12,080 bases of DNA, from assembly GCA_947175845.1 (NCBI GenBank), contig CAMWOK010000064.1:1-12080 (forward strand), in the 5' to 3' direction. The translations under genes and the position numbers were made by a program. Positions 1 to 6,378 of the stretch are shown here, piece by piece (the stretch's first letter is position 1; every line of letters begins with the position of its first letter). The DNA comes from an uncultured Lachnospiraceae bacterium. GTDB taxonomy: Bacteria; Bacillota; Clostridia; Lachnospirales; Lachnospiraceae. The notes below the pieces were generated by a model that made no database searches, had not been told where the DNA came from, and saw nothing but the letters and a program-made list of their open reading frames with translations.

Positions 1-106
1 ATCGCGCAAAATGGGACGTACAGATGGCAGGAATGATTTTTCAAACACGCTCTAGAGCGTATTTGAAAATTGATTTCCCTGAGATGCACGTCACAATTTG
101 CAAGAG
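1..106. repeat. Large imperfect palindrome, partial at window edge
   Basis: The two halves are inverted copies centred between 53 and 54. Aligning 54-106 without gaps to the reverse complement of 1-53 gives about 37 matches in 53 positions. The core, 38-69, is a nearly perfect 32-bp palindrome with one mismatched pair (46/61). The left arm reaches base 1, so the element probably continues outside the window. It contains no convincing gene. It could be a MITE-like or other interspersed palindromic element, two head-to-head copies of a shorter repeat, or a transcription terminator for the unseen gene to the left. The structure is seen directly; its nature is inferred. Confidence 0.7.
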
Positions 107-131
107 ATCGTTGCGAAACACAAAGATGGCA

Positions 132-161
132 TTGTGAAACCTCTTGGAACTATGGTATCAT
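132..161 (+). promoter_or_regulatory. Candidate promoter of the aldo/keto reductase gene
   Basis: TTGTGA (132-137) lies 18 bp before TATCAT (156-161). The bases before the -10 element give TGG, an extended -10 (TGn) arrangement. It would start transcription near 168, about 38 bases before the start codon. The match to the housekeeping sigma consensus is moderate. Confidence 0.45.
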
Positions 162-205
162 AGACTTGCAAACAACACTGCAAAAAGCAAAGGAGGGCCC
201 CGAAC

Positions 206-1348
206 ATGAACTATCGTACTCTTGGAAACACGGGATTGAAGGTCAGCGAGATCGGTCTTGGCGGCGAGTGGCTGGAACGCCACAGCACAGAGGAGGTAAA
301 GGCGGTCATTGACCACTGCGCGCAGGCGGGCATCAACATCCTCGACTGCTGGATGTCCGAGCCGAATGTGCGATCGAACATCGGCGCGGCGATCGCAGGA
401 CAGCGCGAGCGCTGGATTATCCAGGGACATATCGGTTCCACCTGGCAGGATGGCCAGTACGTGCGCACACGCGAGCCAAAAAAGGTGCGGGAGGCATTTG
501 AAGATCTGCTAAAACGTATGCGCACGGACTACATCGACCTCGGAATGATTCACTTTGTGGACGAGACCGCAGAGTTTCACAAAATTATGGAGGGCAGCGC
601 ATTTCTCACATACGTCCGGGATTTGAAAGAAAAGGGCACCATCCGCCACATCGGACTGAGCACCCACAACCCGGATGTCGCAAAGTGCGCAGCCCAGAGC
701 GGCATCATAGAAATGATTCTCTTCTCGGTCAATCCCGCCTTCGACATGCTTCCGGCGACCGAGGATCTGAACGAATATTTTCAGGAAGAATATGCGGAGC
801 ATCTCGGTGGAATCACACCACAGCGCGCAGAATTGTACCAGCTCTGCGCGCAGAACGGCGTCGGCATCACCGTGATGAAGGGCTACGCCGGAGGGCGGCT
901 GTTCTCCGCGAAGGACTCTCCGTTCGGCGTGGCGCTGACTCCGGTTCAATGCCTGCACTACGCACTGACGCGCCCGGCTGTCGCCAGCGTCATGGTCGGC
1001 TTTGACACAACCGCGCACGTCGATGCCGCCGTCGCCTACGAGACGGCATCCGCGGCGGAGAAGGACTATGCCACCGTGCTAGCAAATGCGCCGCGCCATG
1101 CCTATGTCGGTCAGTGCACTTACTGCGGGCACTGCGCGCCGTGCCCGTCAGGAATTGATATCGCAATGGTGAACAAGCTGTATGACTTAGCGGCGATGCA
1201 GGACACTGTGCCGCCGACCGTCCGCGCCCACTATGAAGGGCTGGCTGCGCACGCCTCCGACTGTATTAAATGCGGCGGATGTGAGCAGCGCTGTCCGTTT
1301 GGCGTACACGTCGTCGAGCGGATGCAGGCTGCCGCAGAGCGGTTCTGA
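206..1348 (+). CDS. Aldo/keto reductase-family protein with C-terminal 4Fe-4S ferredoxin-like region
   Basis: This 380-residue protein has an aldo/keto reductase (TIM-barrel) domain over roughly residues 1-295, seen in the N-terminal MNYRTLGNTGLKVSEIGLG, the DYIDLGMIHF segment (108-117) and IGLSTHNP (149-156). Two cysteine clusters of 4Fe-4S type follow: C304, C307, C310, C313 and C353, C356, C359, C363. It is probably a cytoplasmic oxidoreductase that could pass electrons between NAD(P)H or ferredoxin and an unknown substrate. The start is fixed by AAAGGAGGG at about 189-197. Of the usual catalytic tetrad, Asp (D47) and His (H116) appear present. The Tyr position falls at W49/M50 and the Lys position near H75 (IIQGHIG), so classical carbonyl reduction is doubtful. 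The gene stands alone and converges on the permease gene 48 bp away, with no clear hairpin terminator between them. Confidence 0.9.
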   Translation: MNYRTLGNTGLKVSEIGLGGEWLERHSTEEVKAVIDHCAQAGINILDCWMSEPNVRSNIGAAIAGQRERWIIQGHIGSTWQDGQYVRTREPKKVREAFEDLLKRMRTDYIDLGMIHFVDETAEFHKIMEGSAFLTYVRDLKEKGTIRHIGLSTHNPDVAKCAAQSGIIEMILFSVNPAFDMLPATEDLNEYFQEEYAEHLGGITPQRAELYQLCAQNGVGITVMKGYAGGRLFSAKDSPFGVALTPVQCLHYALTRPAVASVMVGFDTTAHVDAAVAYETASAAEKDYATVLANAPRHAYVGQCTYCGHCAPCPSGIDIAMVNKLYDLAAMQDTVPPTVRAHYEGLAAHASDCIKCGGCEQRCPFGVHVVERMQAAAERF

Positions 1349-1396
1349 TTTACACCATAGTCCGTTCGTCTGCAAGGGGCATGAAAAAAGAATCGC

Positions 1397-3988
1397 TTAC
1401 TCTGCCACGCGCAGCTGTTCGATGATGCTGCCCCTGTGAAAGAATCTGAGCGCTAAAACAGGGACAGCCACGGACACTCCCAGCAGGACCACACTGACTG
1501 CCAGCGCAGGCAGCAGCGTGAAGTGAAAGGTAAACATCCACATGGAGCCGAGAATGCCCCGAACCAGCGTCAGGTTCAAAAGCACTGACAGCACCACGCC
1601 CAGCAGACTGGCCAGCAGCGCATATAAAACGCTCTCGCAGACCATCATTTTCGTGAGCTGGCGGCGCGTCATGCCGATACTCTGCATCGTCGCAAATTCA
1701 TGCCGGCGGGTCAGAATAGTCGTGATCAGCGTATCAATCAGATTGAGCACCCCCGCAAAACCAAAAATGATTCCTGTCAACCCGCCCACAAAGTGGATCA
1801 TGGTCTGGGTCTTGCGCGCCTCCTCCCGCGCCGACTGTGATGTCAGAAAACTGACATTTGTGTCAACATTCGTCGTGTAATCTTCCAGAAAACGCGTCAT
1901 CTCTGCCCGTTGATCCTCCGCAACATTGAAGGCATACTTGTAGATTGTCGGCGTGTCGTACAGTTCTTTGTAAATGCCGGCAGGCAGATAGAGAAACAAA
2001 CCGTCTCCACCGACCCTGTAGGGGCCATTGCAGGTATATCCGATCTCGATATCATCCCCATTGAGGGCGGCTTTTGCAAGAACCGGCAGCTCGCGAAACA
2101 GGCGCCCGTCTTTATAGACCCTGATAACCTGCCCAACCTCCACAAAATCCAGCACGTCAATCGGCGTCATGCTGACCCGCTCGACATTGACTCCGACGAG
2201 GATTCCCTCCCCCGCTGCCATTTTCTCATAGAGTACATGGGCATCTGTCTCTCCCTCCCACAGATCCATTCTGGCGATCGCGCGCTCCTCCATGCCGTAG
2301 ACATTACAAATCGGGCGCCCGTCCGCACCAAGACCAAACGACATTCCATCGCTGTCCACTCCAAAGTCCAGTACGCTGTCCGGTCTCACATAAGTTGCGC
2401 CCGTCAGTTCCCGCCCAAAATCATAGGTCACATCGGTATCCTCAACCGTATTTTTATACACCCAGGCTCCCTCCGTGACACCGGGCCGGCTCACAACCGC
2501 TTCCACAGCCTGCGCGCTCAGGGCATCCTCCCGGAGCGCAAAGCCCTTGATGAGATTCGAGCTGGCCGCATTGGTTATGGCAAAATCCGTGCGAATCACA
2601 TATGCCACCTGCTTTTCTATATCCAGGCTGGCCGATATGGTTCCGACACAGTTCATCAGCAGAACGCACAACATAAGCGACACTGTGATAAAGGCACTGC
2701 GCCGCCGGTTCCGCCCCAGATTGACCCACGCGAGCCGCAAAATGCCAGCGCCGACAGCACGCCGCCTCTTTGCGCGCCCGCCTGCACTGCCCTCAACATA
2801 GCGAAACGCCTCGATCGGCGGAATGTCCGCCGCCATTCGAACCGGCTTGCGGGTGCTTAAGAACACCGTCAGCGCCGACAGCGATGCAGCCACCCAGAAA
2901 ATGGCGGGGCTTGGGGCCACCTTTGTCGGCATCGTTTCATAGCCGTACGAATTTGCCCGCATAATAAACGGCAGCGCAGTTTGGCCGATCAGAAATCCCA
3001 CTGCCAGCCCCAGCGGAATACCGACGCCGGAGAGCCAGACCGCCTGCCGGTTGATGAGTCCCTTAATCTGGCGCCTGCTCATGCCTATCGTGCGGTACAG
3101 CCCATAACGACGGATTTCCTGCATCACAGCGATGTCAAACACGTTGTAAATCAGCAGATATCCGCAGAAGAGAAACAACAGGACAAACAGCACAGCCATA
3201 GCCGTCACTTTAAAGTCAGGATTCTGATGCGTCGTGCTGTTTATCACTGCCGGAAGATAGTTGTCCGCATCCATATCGTGCGGATTGCCGCCCAGCAGTA
3301 CTGACAGGTTCTGCATCTTTTCCTGCAATCCCGCAAAACGCACCGCCGTGAAGTCAGACCAGTATGTTCCTGCCATCTCCCGGTCTTCTCTGTATGTGTA
3401 CGCAAACAGCTCCCTGTGCGCCTCCCGAAATGCGGTTCCGGCCCACATCACACTCAGCTGATCGCTGACGGACTCATACCAGCCGGATACCACCATAGGC
3501 AGCTGATACGTCTCACCGTGGGCGGTAAAGACGAGCGTCACCTCCGCACCGATCACAGGCTCCACGCCCAGATCTCTCAGCGCTCTGTCCGAAGCCACAA
3601 TCTCGTTTTCCGCTCTCGGCACACTGCCATGCCCTGGCATACAGAAGGTAAGTTCCGCCTGGGTTTCATCCAGCACATCAAACTCAACTGTGTGATGTAC
3701 TGTGTTCGTCAAAAATGCCACCGGCATACGCAGGCCGGCTTTTTCCACAAAATCAGCCTGCCGCATTGCCTCGAACTGTTCCGCTGTCATATTTCGAAAA
3801 TCACCGTCCGATTTACTGCCCTTTTGCATCTGCATGGCAAGCGTCATGGACTGCGTGGTGCCCACCCCGATCGTCGTGACAGCTGTGAACAGAACGGTGG
3901 TCAGCATGATGGCCAGCACCGCGATCACATTGCGGACCCTGCTGGCCGCGAAACTGCGTTTTGCAAGGATTCTCAACATTTCCCTCAT
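1397..3988 (-). CDS. ABC transporter permease, FtsX/MacB type (two FtsX domains)
   Basis: This is an 863-residue membrane protein. TM1 is near residues 20-42 and is followed by an extracellular region to about 260. The first FtsX domain (about 262-380) carries QEIRRYGLYRTIGMSRRQIKG (290-310), and a central TM lies near 432-455. After a second extracellular region comes a C-terminal FtsX domain (about 730-850) with FATMQSIGMTRRQL. Such permeases pair with a LolD/BceA/MacB-like ATPase and act in lipoprotein or lipid handling, peptide-antibiotic resistance or efflux; the substrate here is unknown. The ATG at 3988 is chosen because GGAGGGG lies 8 bases upstream. A TTG at 4021 in the same frame is less likely because that Shine-Dalgarno would then lie inside the gene. 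No intact ATPase gene is present; only a decayed 3' end lies upstream (4109-4174), so the partner must be encoded elsewhere or lost. Confidence 0.9.
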   Translation of the reverse strand: MREMLRILAKRSFAASRVRNVIAVLAIMLTTVLFTAVTTIGVGTTQSMTLAMQMQKGSKSDGDFRNMTAEQFEAMRQADFVEKAGLRMPVAFLTNTVHHTVEFDVLDETQAELTFCMPGHGSVPRAENEIVASDRALRDLGVEPVIGAEVTLVFTAHGETYQLPMVVSGWYESVSDQLSVMWAGTAFREAHRELFAYTYREDREMAGTYWSDFTAVRFAGLQEKMQNLSVLLGGNPHDMDADNYLPAVINSTTHQNPDFKVTAMAVLFVLLFLFCGYLLIYNVFDIAVMQEIRRYGLYRTIGMSRRQIKGLINRQAVWLSGVGIPLGLAVGFLIGQTALPFIMRANSYGYETMPTKVAPSPAIFWVAASLSALTVFLSTRKPVRMAADIPPIEAFRYVEGSAGGRAKRRRAVGAGILRLAWVNLGRNRRRSAFITVSLMLCVLLMNCVGTISASLDIEKQVAYVIRTDFAITNAASSNLIKGFALREDALSAQAVEAVVSRPGVTEGAWVYKNTVEDTDVTYDFGRELTGATYVRPDSVLDFGVDSDGMSFGLGADGRPICNVYGMEERAIARMDLWEGETDAHVLYEKMAAGEGILVGVNVERVSMTPIDVLDFVEVGQVIRVYKDGRLFRELPVLAKAALNGDDIEIGYTCNGPYRVGGDGLFLYLPAGIYKELYDTPTIYKYAFNVAEDQRAEMTRFLEDYTTNVDTNVSFLTSQSAREEARKTQTMIHFVGGLTGIIFGFAGVLNLIDTLITTILTRRHEFATMQSIGMTRRQLTKMMVCESVLYALLASLLGVVLSVLLNLTLVRGILGSMWMFTFHFTLLPALAVSVVLLGVSVAVPVLALRFFHRGSIIEQLRVAE

Positions 3989-4022
3989 AAGTGTATCCCC
4001 TCCCAGAATTCTTTCTGACAAG

Positions 4023-4074
4023 ATTATCGCACACCAATGTCACAGAAATGGTACAGAAAAGGTACATTTTTGTA
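4023..4074 (-). promoter_or_regulatory. Candidate response-regulator operator and promoter for the ABC permease
   Basis: On the + strand ACAGAAATGGT (4042-4052) is followed directly by ACAGAAAAGGT (4053-4063), 10 of 11 identical. ACATTTTTGTA (4064-4074) then holds an inverted GTACC-type half-site. Read toward the permease, the repeats end 13 bases before GATAAT (4028-4023), and no good -35 hexamer is visible. Tandem 11-bp repeats replacing a -35 box just upstream of a -10 are typical of sites bound by OmpR/PhoB-family response regulators. There is also an inverted repeat, AAATGGTACA (4046-4055) with TGTACCATTT (4071-4080). No two-component genes are present in the window. Confidence 0.55.
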
Positions 4075-4108
4075 CCATTTTCATTTTTACATATCCGCAT
4101 ATGGTTCC

Positions 4109-4174
4109 TTATTTCACGACACGGCCGTCCTTGAGACACACCACATTGTCCGCAAATTTTGCTGCCGGGTTGCT
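4109..4174 (-). pseudogene. Remnant 3' end of an ABC transporter ATPase gene
   Basis: Read on the minus strand from 4174, this stretch encodes SNPAAKFADNVVCLKDGR followed by VVK and a TAA stop (4111-4109). It matches the well-known C-terminal end of LolD/MacB/BceA-type ATPases (T-H-x-P-x-x-A-x-x-A-D-R-V-x-x-L-K-D-G-R). The frame has no recognisable ATPase sequence upstream: the Walker A, signature and Walker B regions are absent, and the + strand promoter and leader of the lipoprotein gene take their place. It points the same way as the permease 120 bp downstream, as an ATPase-permease operon would. The likely reading is a deletion or rearrangement that removed the ATPase body. The match is short and was made by eye. 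Confidence 0.6.
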
Positions 4175-4198
4175 TTTTAACAGGCAATCTCTTATAAT
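4170..4198 (+). promoter_or_regulatory. Candidate promoter for the leader/lipoprotein genes
   Basis: A perfect TATAAT (4193-4198) lies 17 bp after TTGCTT (4170-4175), a weak -35. Transcription would begin near 4205, at the left arm of the stem described at 4203-4257. Confidence 0.55.
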
Positions 4199-4202
4199 GA
4201 AT

Positions 4203-4257
4203 GGGAACTTTCAGACAAAAAGGAGGCAGCGTTCATGCTATCCAAACTGCAGTTCCC
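4203..4257 (+). other. Possible 5'-UTR stem enclosing a leader-peptide start
   Basis: GGGAACT (4203-4209) is perfectly complementary to AGTTCCC (4251-4257), and CAG (4212-4214) can pair with CTG (4247-4249) inside it. The enclosed loop holds the Shine-Dalgarno and ATG of the small ORF at 4235. The left arm coincides with the predicted transcription start. The right arm lies inside the small ORF, so ribosomes translating it would disrupt the stem. Pairing is seen; a regulatory role is inferred. Confidence 0.3.
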
Positions 4258-4312
4258 AAACAGAATTTTCCGACCGGAAGGAGGTTTATCATGCAGCATT
4301 ATCAGAAAATAA
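4235..4312 (+). CDS. Possible 25-residue leader peptide overlapping the lipoprotein gene
   Basis: A short ORF (MLSKLQFPNRIFRPEGGLS, then six more residues) starts at an ATG placed 8 bases after AGGAGG (4221-4226), which sits in a longer AAAAAGGAGG. It ends at TAA 4310-4312, after the lipoprotein start at 4291 and in a different frame, so the two overlap by 22 bases. Its ribosome binding site is as strong as that of the main gene. It is positively charged at neutral pH and has no obvious signal or membrane segment. It could act as a translated leader that couples or regulates lipoprotein synthesis. Alternatively, the Shine-Dalgarno may be accidental and the ORF unused. No homologue is recognised. 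Confidence 0.4.
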   Translation: MLSKLQFPNRIFRPEGGLSCSIIRK

Positions 4313-6276
4313 CAACAGGGCTGGCTCTTCTGCCGCTTGTGCTCTCGCTCACTTCCTGTCAGGCACCTCCCACAGCGCAGCCTGCACCGGAAGCTTCTCC
4401 CACAGAAGAAACTTCGCTCTGCACCTATACAGGCATACAGACCGACATCACAGAACACGACGCGTCGTACCCGCACTATGCCGCGCTGAAAACCTATCTG
4501 GACGAAAAGCAGTTTGCGCTGCTGCGGCTCGCCCATATCGGGGAACCGCATATCTTTGAGGGCTGTGAAACGCAGGACTGGCAGTGGGAGGACTGGGAGC
4601 TGGTATTGCAGTATCTGAACAATCCATCTGCCTCTGACCAGGGCTACGGAAAGGCTGATTTTGACAACGACGGGACAGCTGAGCTGATCCACCGCACAGT
4701 TTCTGACAACCGGCAGATCGCAGTAACCGTTTACCAGCTCGACGAGAAGTCCGAACAGATTGCGGGCACGTACAGCCTGGCCGAGCTGCTTGCGGATACC
4801 GCCTTGCAGGACTACGCGCTGCAGCAGCTGTGGTTTCAACAGTTTGGCACAGACATCGTGACCTTCCGCCTGTTTCGAAAAGAAGGGACAGAAGCGTTTG
4901 TGCTGCTCAGTGATCGGATAACCCTGTCAGGCGGTCACATAACCTGCTCCCGGCTTGAAACGCGGGCGCTGACCGTCATGACAGAACCGTCTGAAAACAT
5001 GGCGCAGACAATTGATGCAGATATTTTTTGCTGCCGCATTTTGGATCTGACAGCGGGGGACGAAGAAGCCTCGCTGACCCTGGGGGTGGAACAGCTCGAC
5101 ACCTTCCAGAAAACGCGGTCGTTTACACCCAGCTCTAAGACCTTGGCACTCCCAGAAGAGCTTCTTGCGGGGATCACCGACACGCTCAAGGACGCACAGC
5201 GCTACAGCCATGCGTGGGATACCCCGGAGGATATCGGCATCCTGGCAGAATACGCAGACACAGCGCACCAGCTCGGATTTGCGCAGGTGCGCGCATATCT
5301 GGACAGCGCTTTTCCCGATTGCTATGACAGCAGCAATCTGTCGGCCGCCTATCTGACTGACCTCAATCAGGATGGATGCGAGGAGCTGATCCTGTCCTAC
5401 GTGCAGAATGAACTATATCCCTATGTAGATATCTGGCAGAAGCAGGAAGACGGCACAGCCAGACAGCTGTACCATATCACGGACGTGTTTGAGTCTGCGG
5501 CACTGCTCAATTATCAGGGAACGCCCTATTATATGACCAGGCACCGCGAATACTACACGCTTGCCCCCGCAGCAATCACGCTCTACTGTGCCGGGGCAGA
5601 CGGCACTTTGACACGCTATGATACCGCAGTGTATGACGTCGATACGACAAGACGCTGGACGCAGACTTACCGCAGTCCCGCGCTGGACGCCTCCCTGGAA
5701 CAGCAGCTCTGTGCCTATATAGAAGGGATTCAGCAGGAACTTGAAGAAAAAACGGTCTTTTCCGAATACGAACTGATTGACGGCAGTGCCGAAGTTCCCT
5801 GCAAGGAGTCCGACGCCGCTTTCCTGCAGGATGCCTTTCCCGTCGAGTACTACTACGGGCAGGTATGCAATGTTGTGGATTTCGACAATGACGGCGCGCT
5901 GGAATATGTGAAAAAACAGGCATGCTGGCCCGCAGACGAGCGCAAAACCGCACTCTATATGACCCATTATTTCTACAAAAAATACGATTCCCATATGCGC
6001 GAACTCAACGTGTTGTTCCCCGGCATGGGCAGTCCCGATCCGGCATCATCCGGGGAAGTGGTTGATCAGCTGCCCGTCCAGCTCTGGTTTGAGACGTTTG
6101 ACCAGAAGGTTTACACCTTCTATCTGACACGGATTGCGCACAGTTCCGACTATTTTCTGCAGGTCAGCCTGATTGAAGGCGAACATCTGCAGCCGCTGCT
6201 GCAGTATCTTCTGATCGCGGATAAATATTTCAGCTGCGAGGAGGGCGCAGAGGACATGTCTACACTTGAAAAATGA
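4291..6276 (+). CDS. Secreted lipoprotein with three Asp-rich FG-GAP/VCBS-like loops and internal duplication
   Basis: This 661-residue protein begins with a lipoprotein signal: charged MQHYQK, hydrophobic LALLPLVLSL, and lipobox LTSC with C23 as the lipidated cysteine. A Pro/Thr/Glu-rich linker (24-45) follows. It should be anchored outside the membrane. Three loops have the calcium-binding-like D-x-[DN]-x-D-G pattern found in VCBS/FG-GAP and EF-hand-like repeats: DFDNDG 123-128, DLNQDG 357-362 and DFDNDG 530-535. The first and last modules share YG, DFDNDG, then QLWF-x-x-F and TF further on, so part of the protein is duplicated. The ATG at 4291 is preferred because AAGGAGG (4278-4284) precedes it and the signal peptide starts there; the in-frame ATG at 4201 would add 30 residues before the signal. 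The substrate or partner is unknown. The chemoreceptor gene follows after 102 bp. Confidence 0.85.
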   Translation: MQHYQKITTGLALLPLVLSLTSCQAPPTAQPAPEASPTEETSLCTYTGIQTDITEHDASYPHYAALKTYLDEKQFALLRLAHIGEPHIFEGCETQDWQWEDWELVLQYLNNPSASDQGYGKADFDNDGTAELIHRTVSDNRQIAVTVYQLDEKSEQIAGTYSLAELLADTALQDYALQQLWFQQFGTDIVTFRLFRKEGTEAFVLLSDRITLSGGHITCSRLETRALTVMTEPSENMAQTIDADIFCCRILDLTAGDEEASLTLGVEQLDTFQKTRSFTPSSKTLALPEELLAGITDTLKDAQRYSHAWDTPEDIGILAEYADTAHQLGFAQVRAYLDSAFPDCYDSSNLSAAYLTDLNQDGCEELILSYVQNELYPYVDIWQKQEDGTARQLYHITDVFESAALLNYQGTPYYMTRHREYYTLAPAAITLYCAGADGTLTRYDTAVYDVDTTRRWTQTYRSPALDASLEQQLCAYIEGIQQELEEKTVFSEYELIDGSAEVPCKESDAAFLQDAFPVEYYYGQVCNVVDFDNDGALEYVKKQACWPADERKTALYMTHYFYKKYDSHMRELNVLFPGMGSPDPASSGEVVDQLPVQLWFETFDQKVYTFYLTRIAHSSDYFLQVSLIEGEHLQPLLQYLLIADKYFSCEEGAEDMSTLEK

Positions 6277-6294
6277 GAAATGAAGTGATAAAAT
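6266..6294 (+). promoter_or_regulatory. Candidate promoter of the chemoreceptor gene
   Basis: TTGAAA (6266-6271) and TAAAAT (6289-6294) are exactly 17 bp apart, and each matches the housekeeping sigma-A consensus at five of six positions. It begins inside the last codons of the lipoprotein gene, so the chemoreceptor can be transcribed on its own. Transcription would start near 6301, giving a leader of about 78 bases. Confidence 0.6.
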
Positions 6295-6341
6295 AATTTC
6301 TGCATACAATAAACAATTCGGAGAATGCCGTCATGAAATGG

Positions 6342-6360
6342 GGAAAATGCGACATTTTCC
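6342..6360. repeat. Hairpin in the 5' leader of the chemoreceptor gene
   Basis: GGAAAATG (6342-6349) and CATTTTCC (6353-6360) form a perfect 8-bp stem with a 3-base loop, just before the Shine-Dalgarno AGGGGG (about 6367-6372). The sequence after it (AATTTTA) is only weakly T-rich. It could be a weak terminator for the lipoprotein transcript, a protein binding site, or an mRNA structure affecting translation. Confidence 0.4.
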
Positions 6361-6378
6361 AATTTTAGGGGGAATCTT

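Noticed and set aside
1910..2860. A 316-codon open frame on the + strand antisense to the permease.
   Set aside because: It lies fully inside the permease gene on the other strand and has no recognisable protein features or ribosome site.
3989..4021. Permease start at the TTG (4021) instead of the ATG at 3988.
   Set aside because: The strong GGAGGGG lies between the two and fits only the ATG.
3813..4187. A 124-codon minus-strand frame across the permease N-terminus and upstream region.
   Set aside because: It is out of frame with both the permease and the ATPase remnant, and shows no domain.
4201..4290. Lipoprotein start at the ATG at 4201, adding 30 residues.
   Set aside because: The lipoprotein signal peptide starts at 4291 with its own good Shine-Dalgarno, and 4201 has no ribosome site and lies before the likely transcription start.
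6310..6334. Sigma-D (sigma-28) type promoter before the chemoreceptor gene: TAAA at 6310-6313 and GCCGTCAT at 6327-6334.
   Set aside because: The spacing is 13 bases, about two short of the usual value, and a well-spaced sigma-A candidate lies just upstream.
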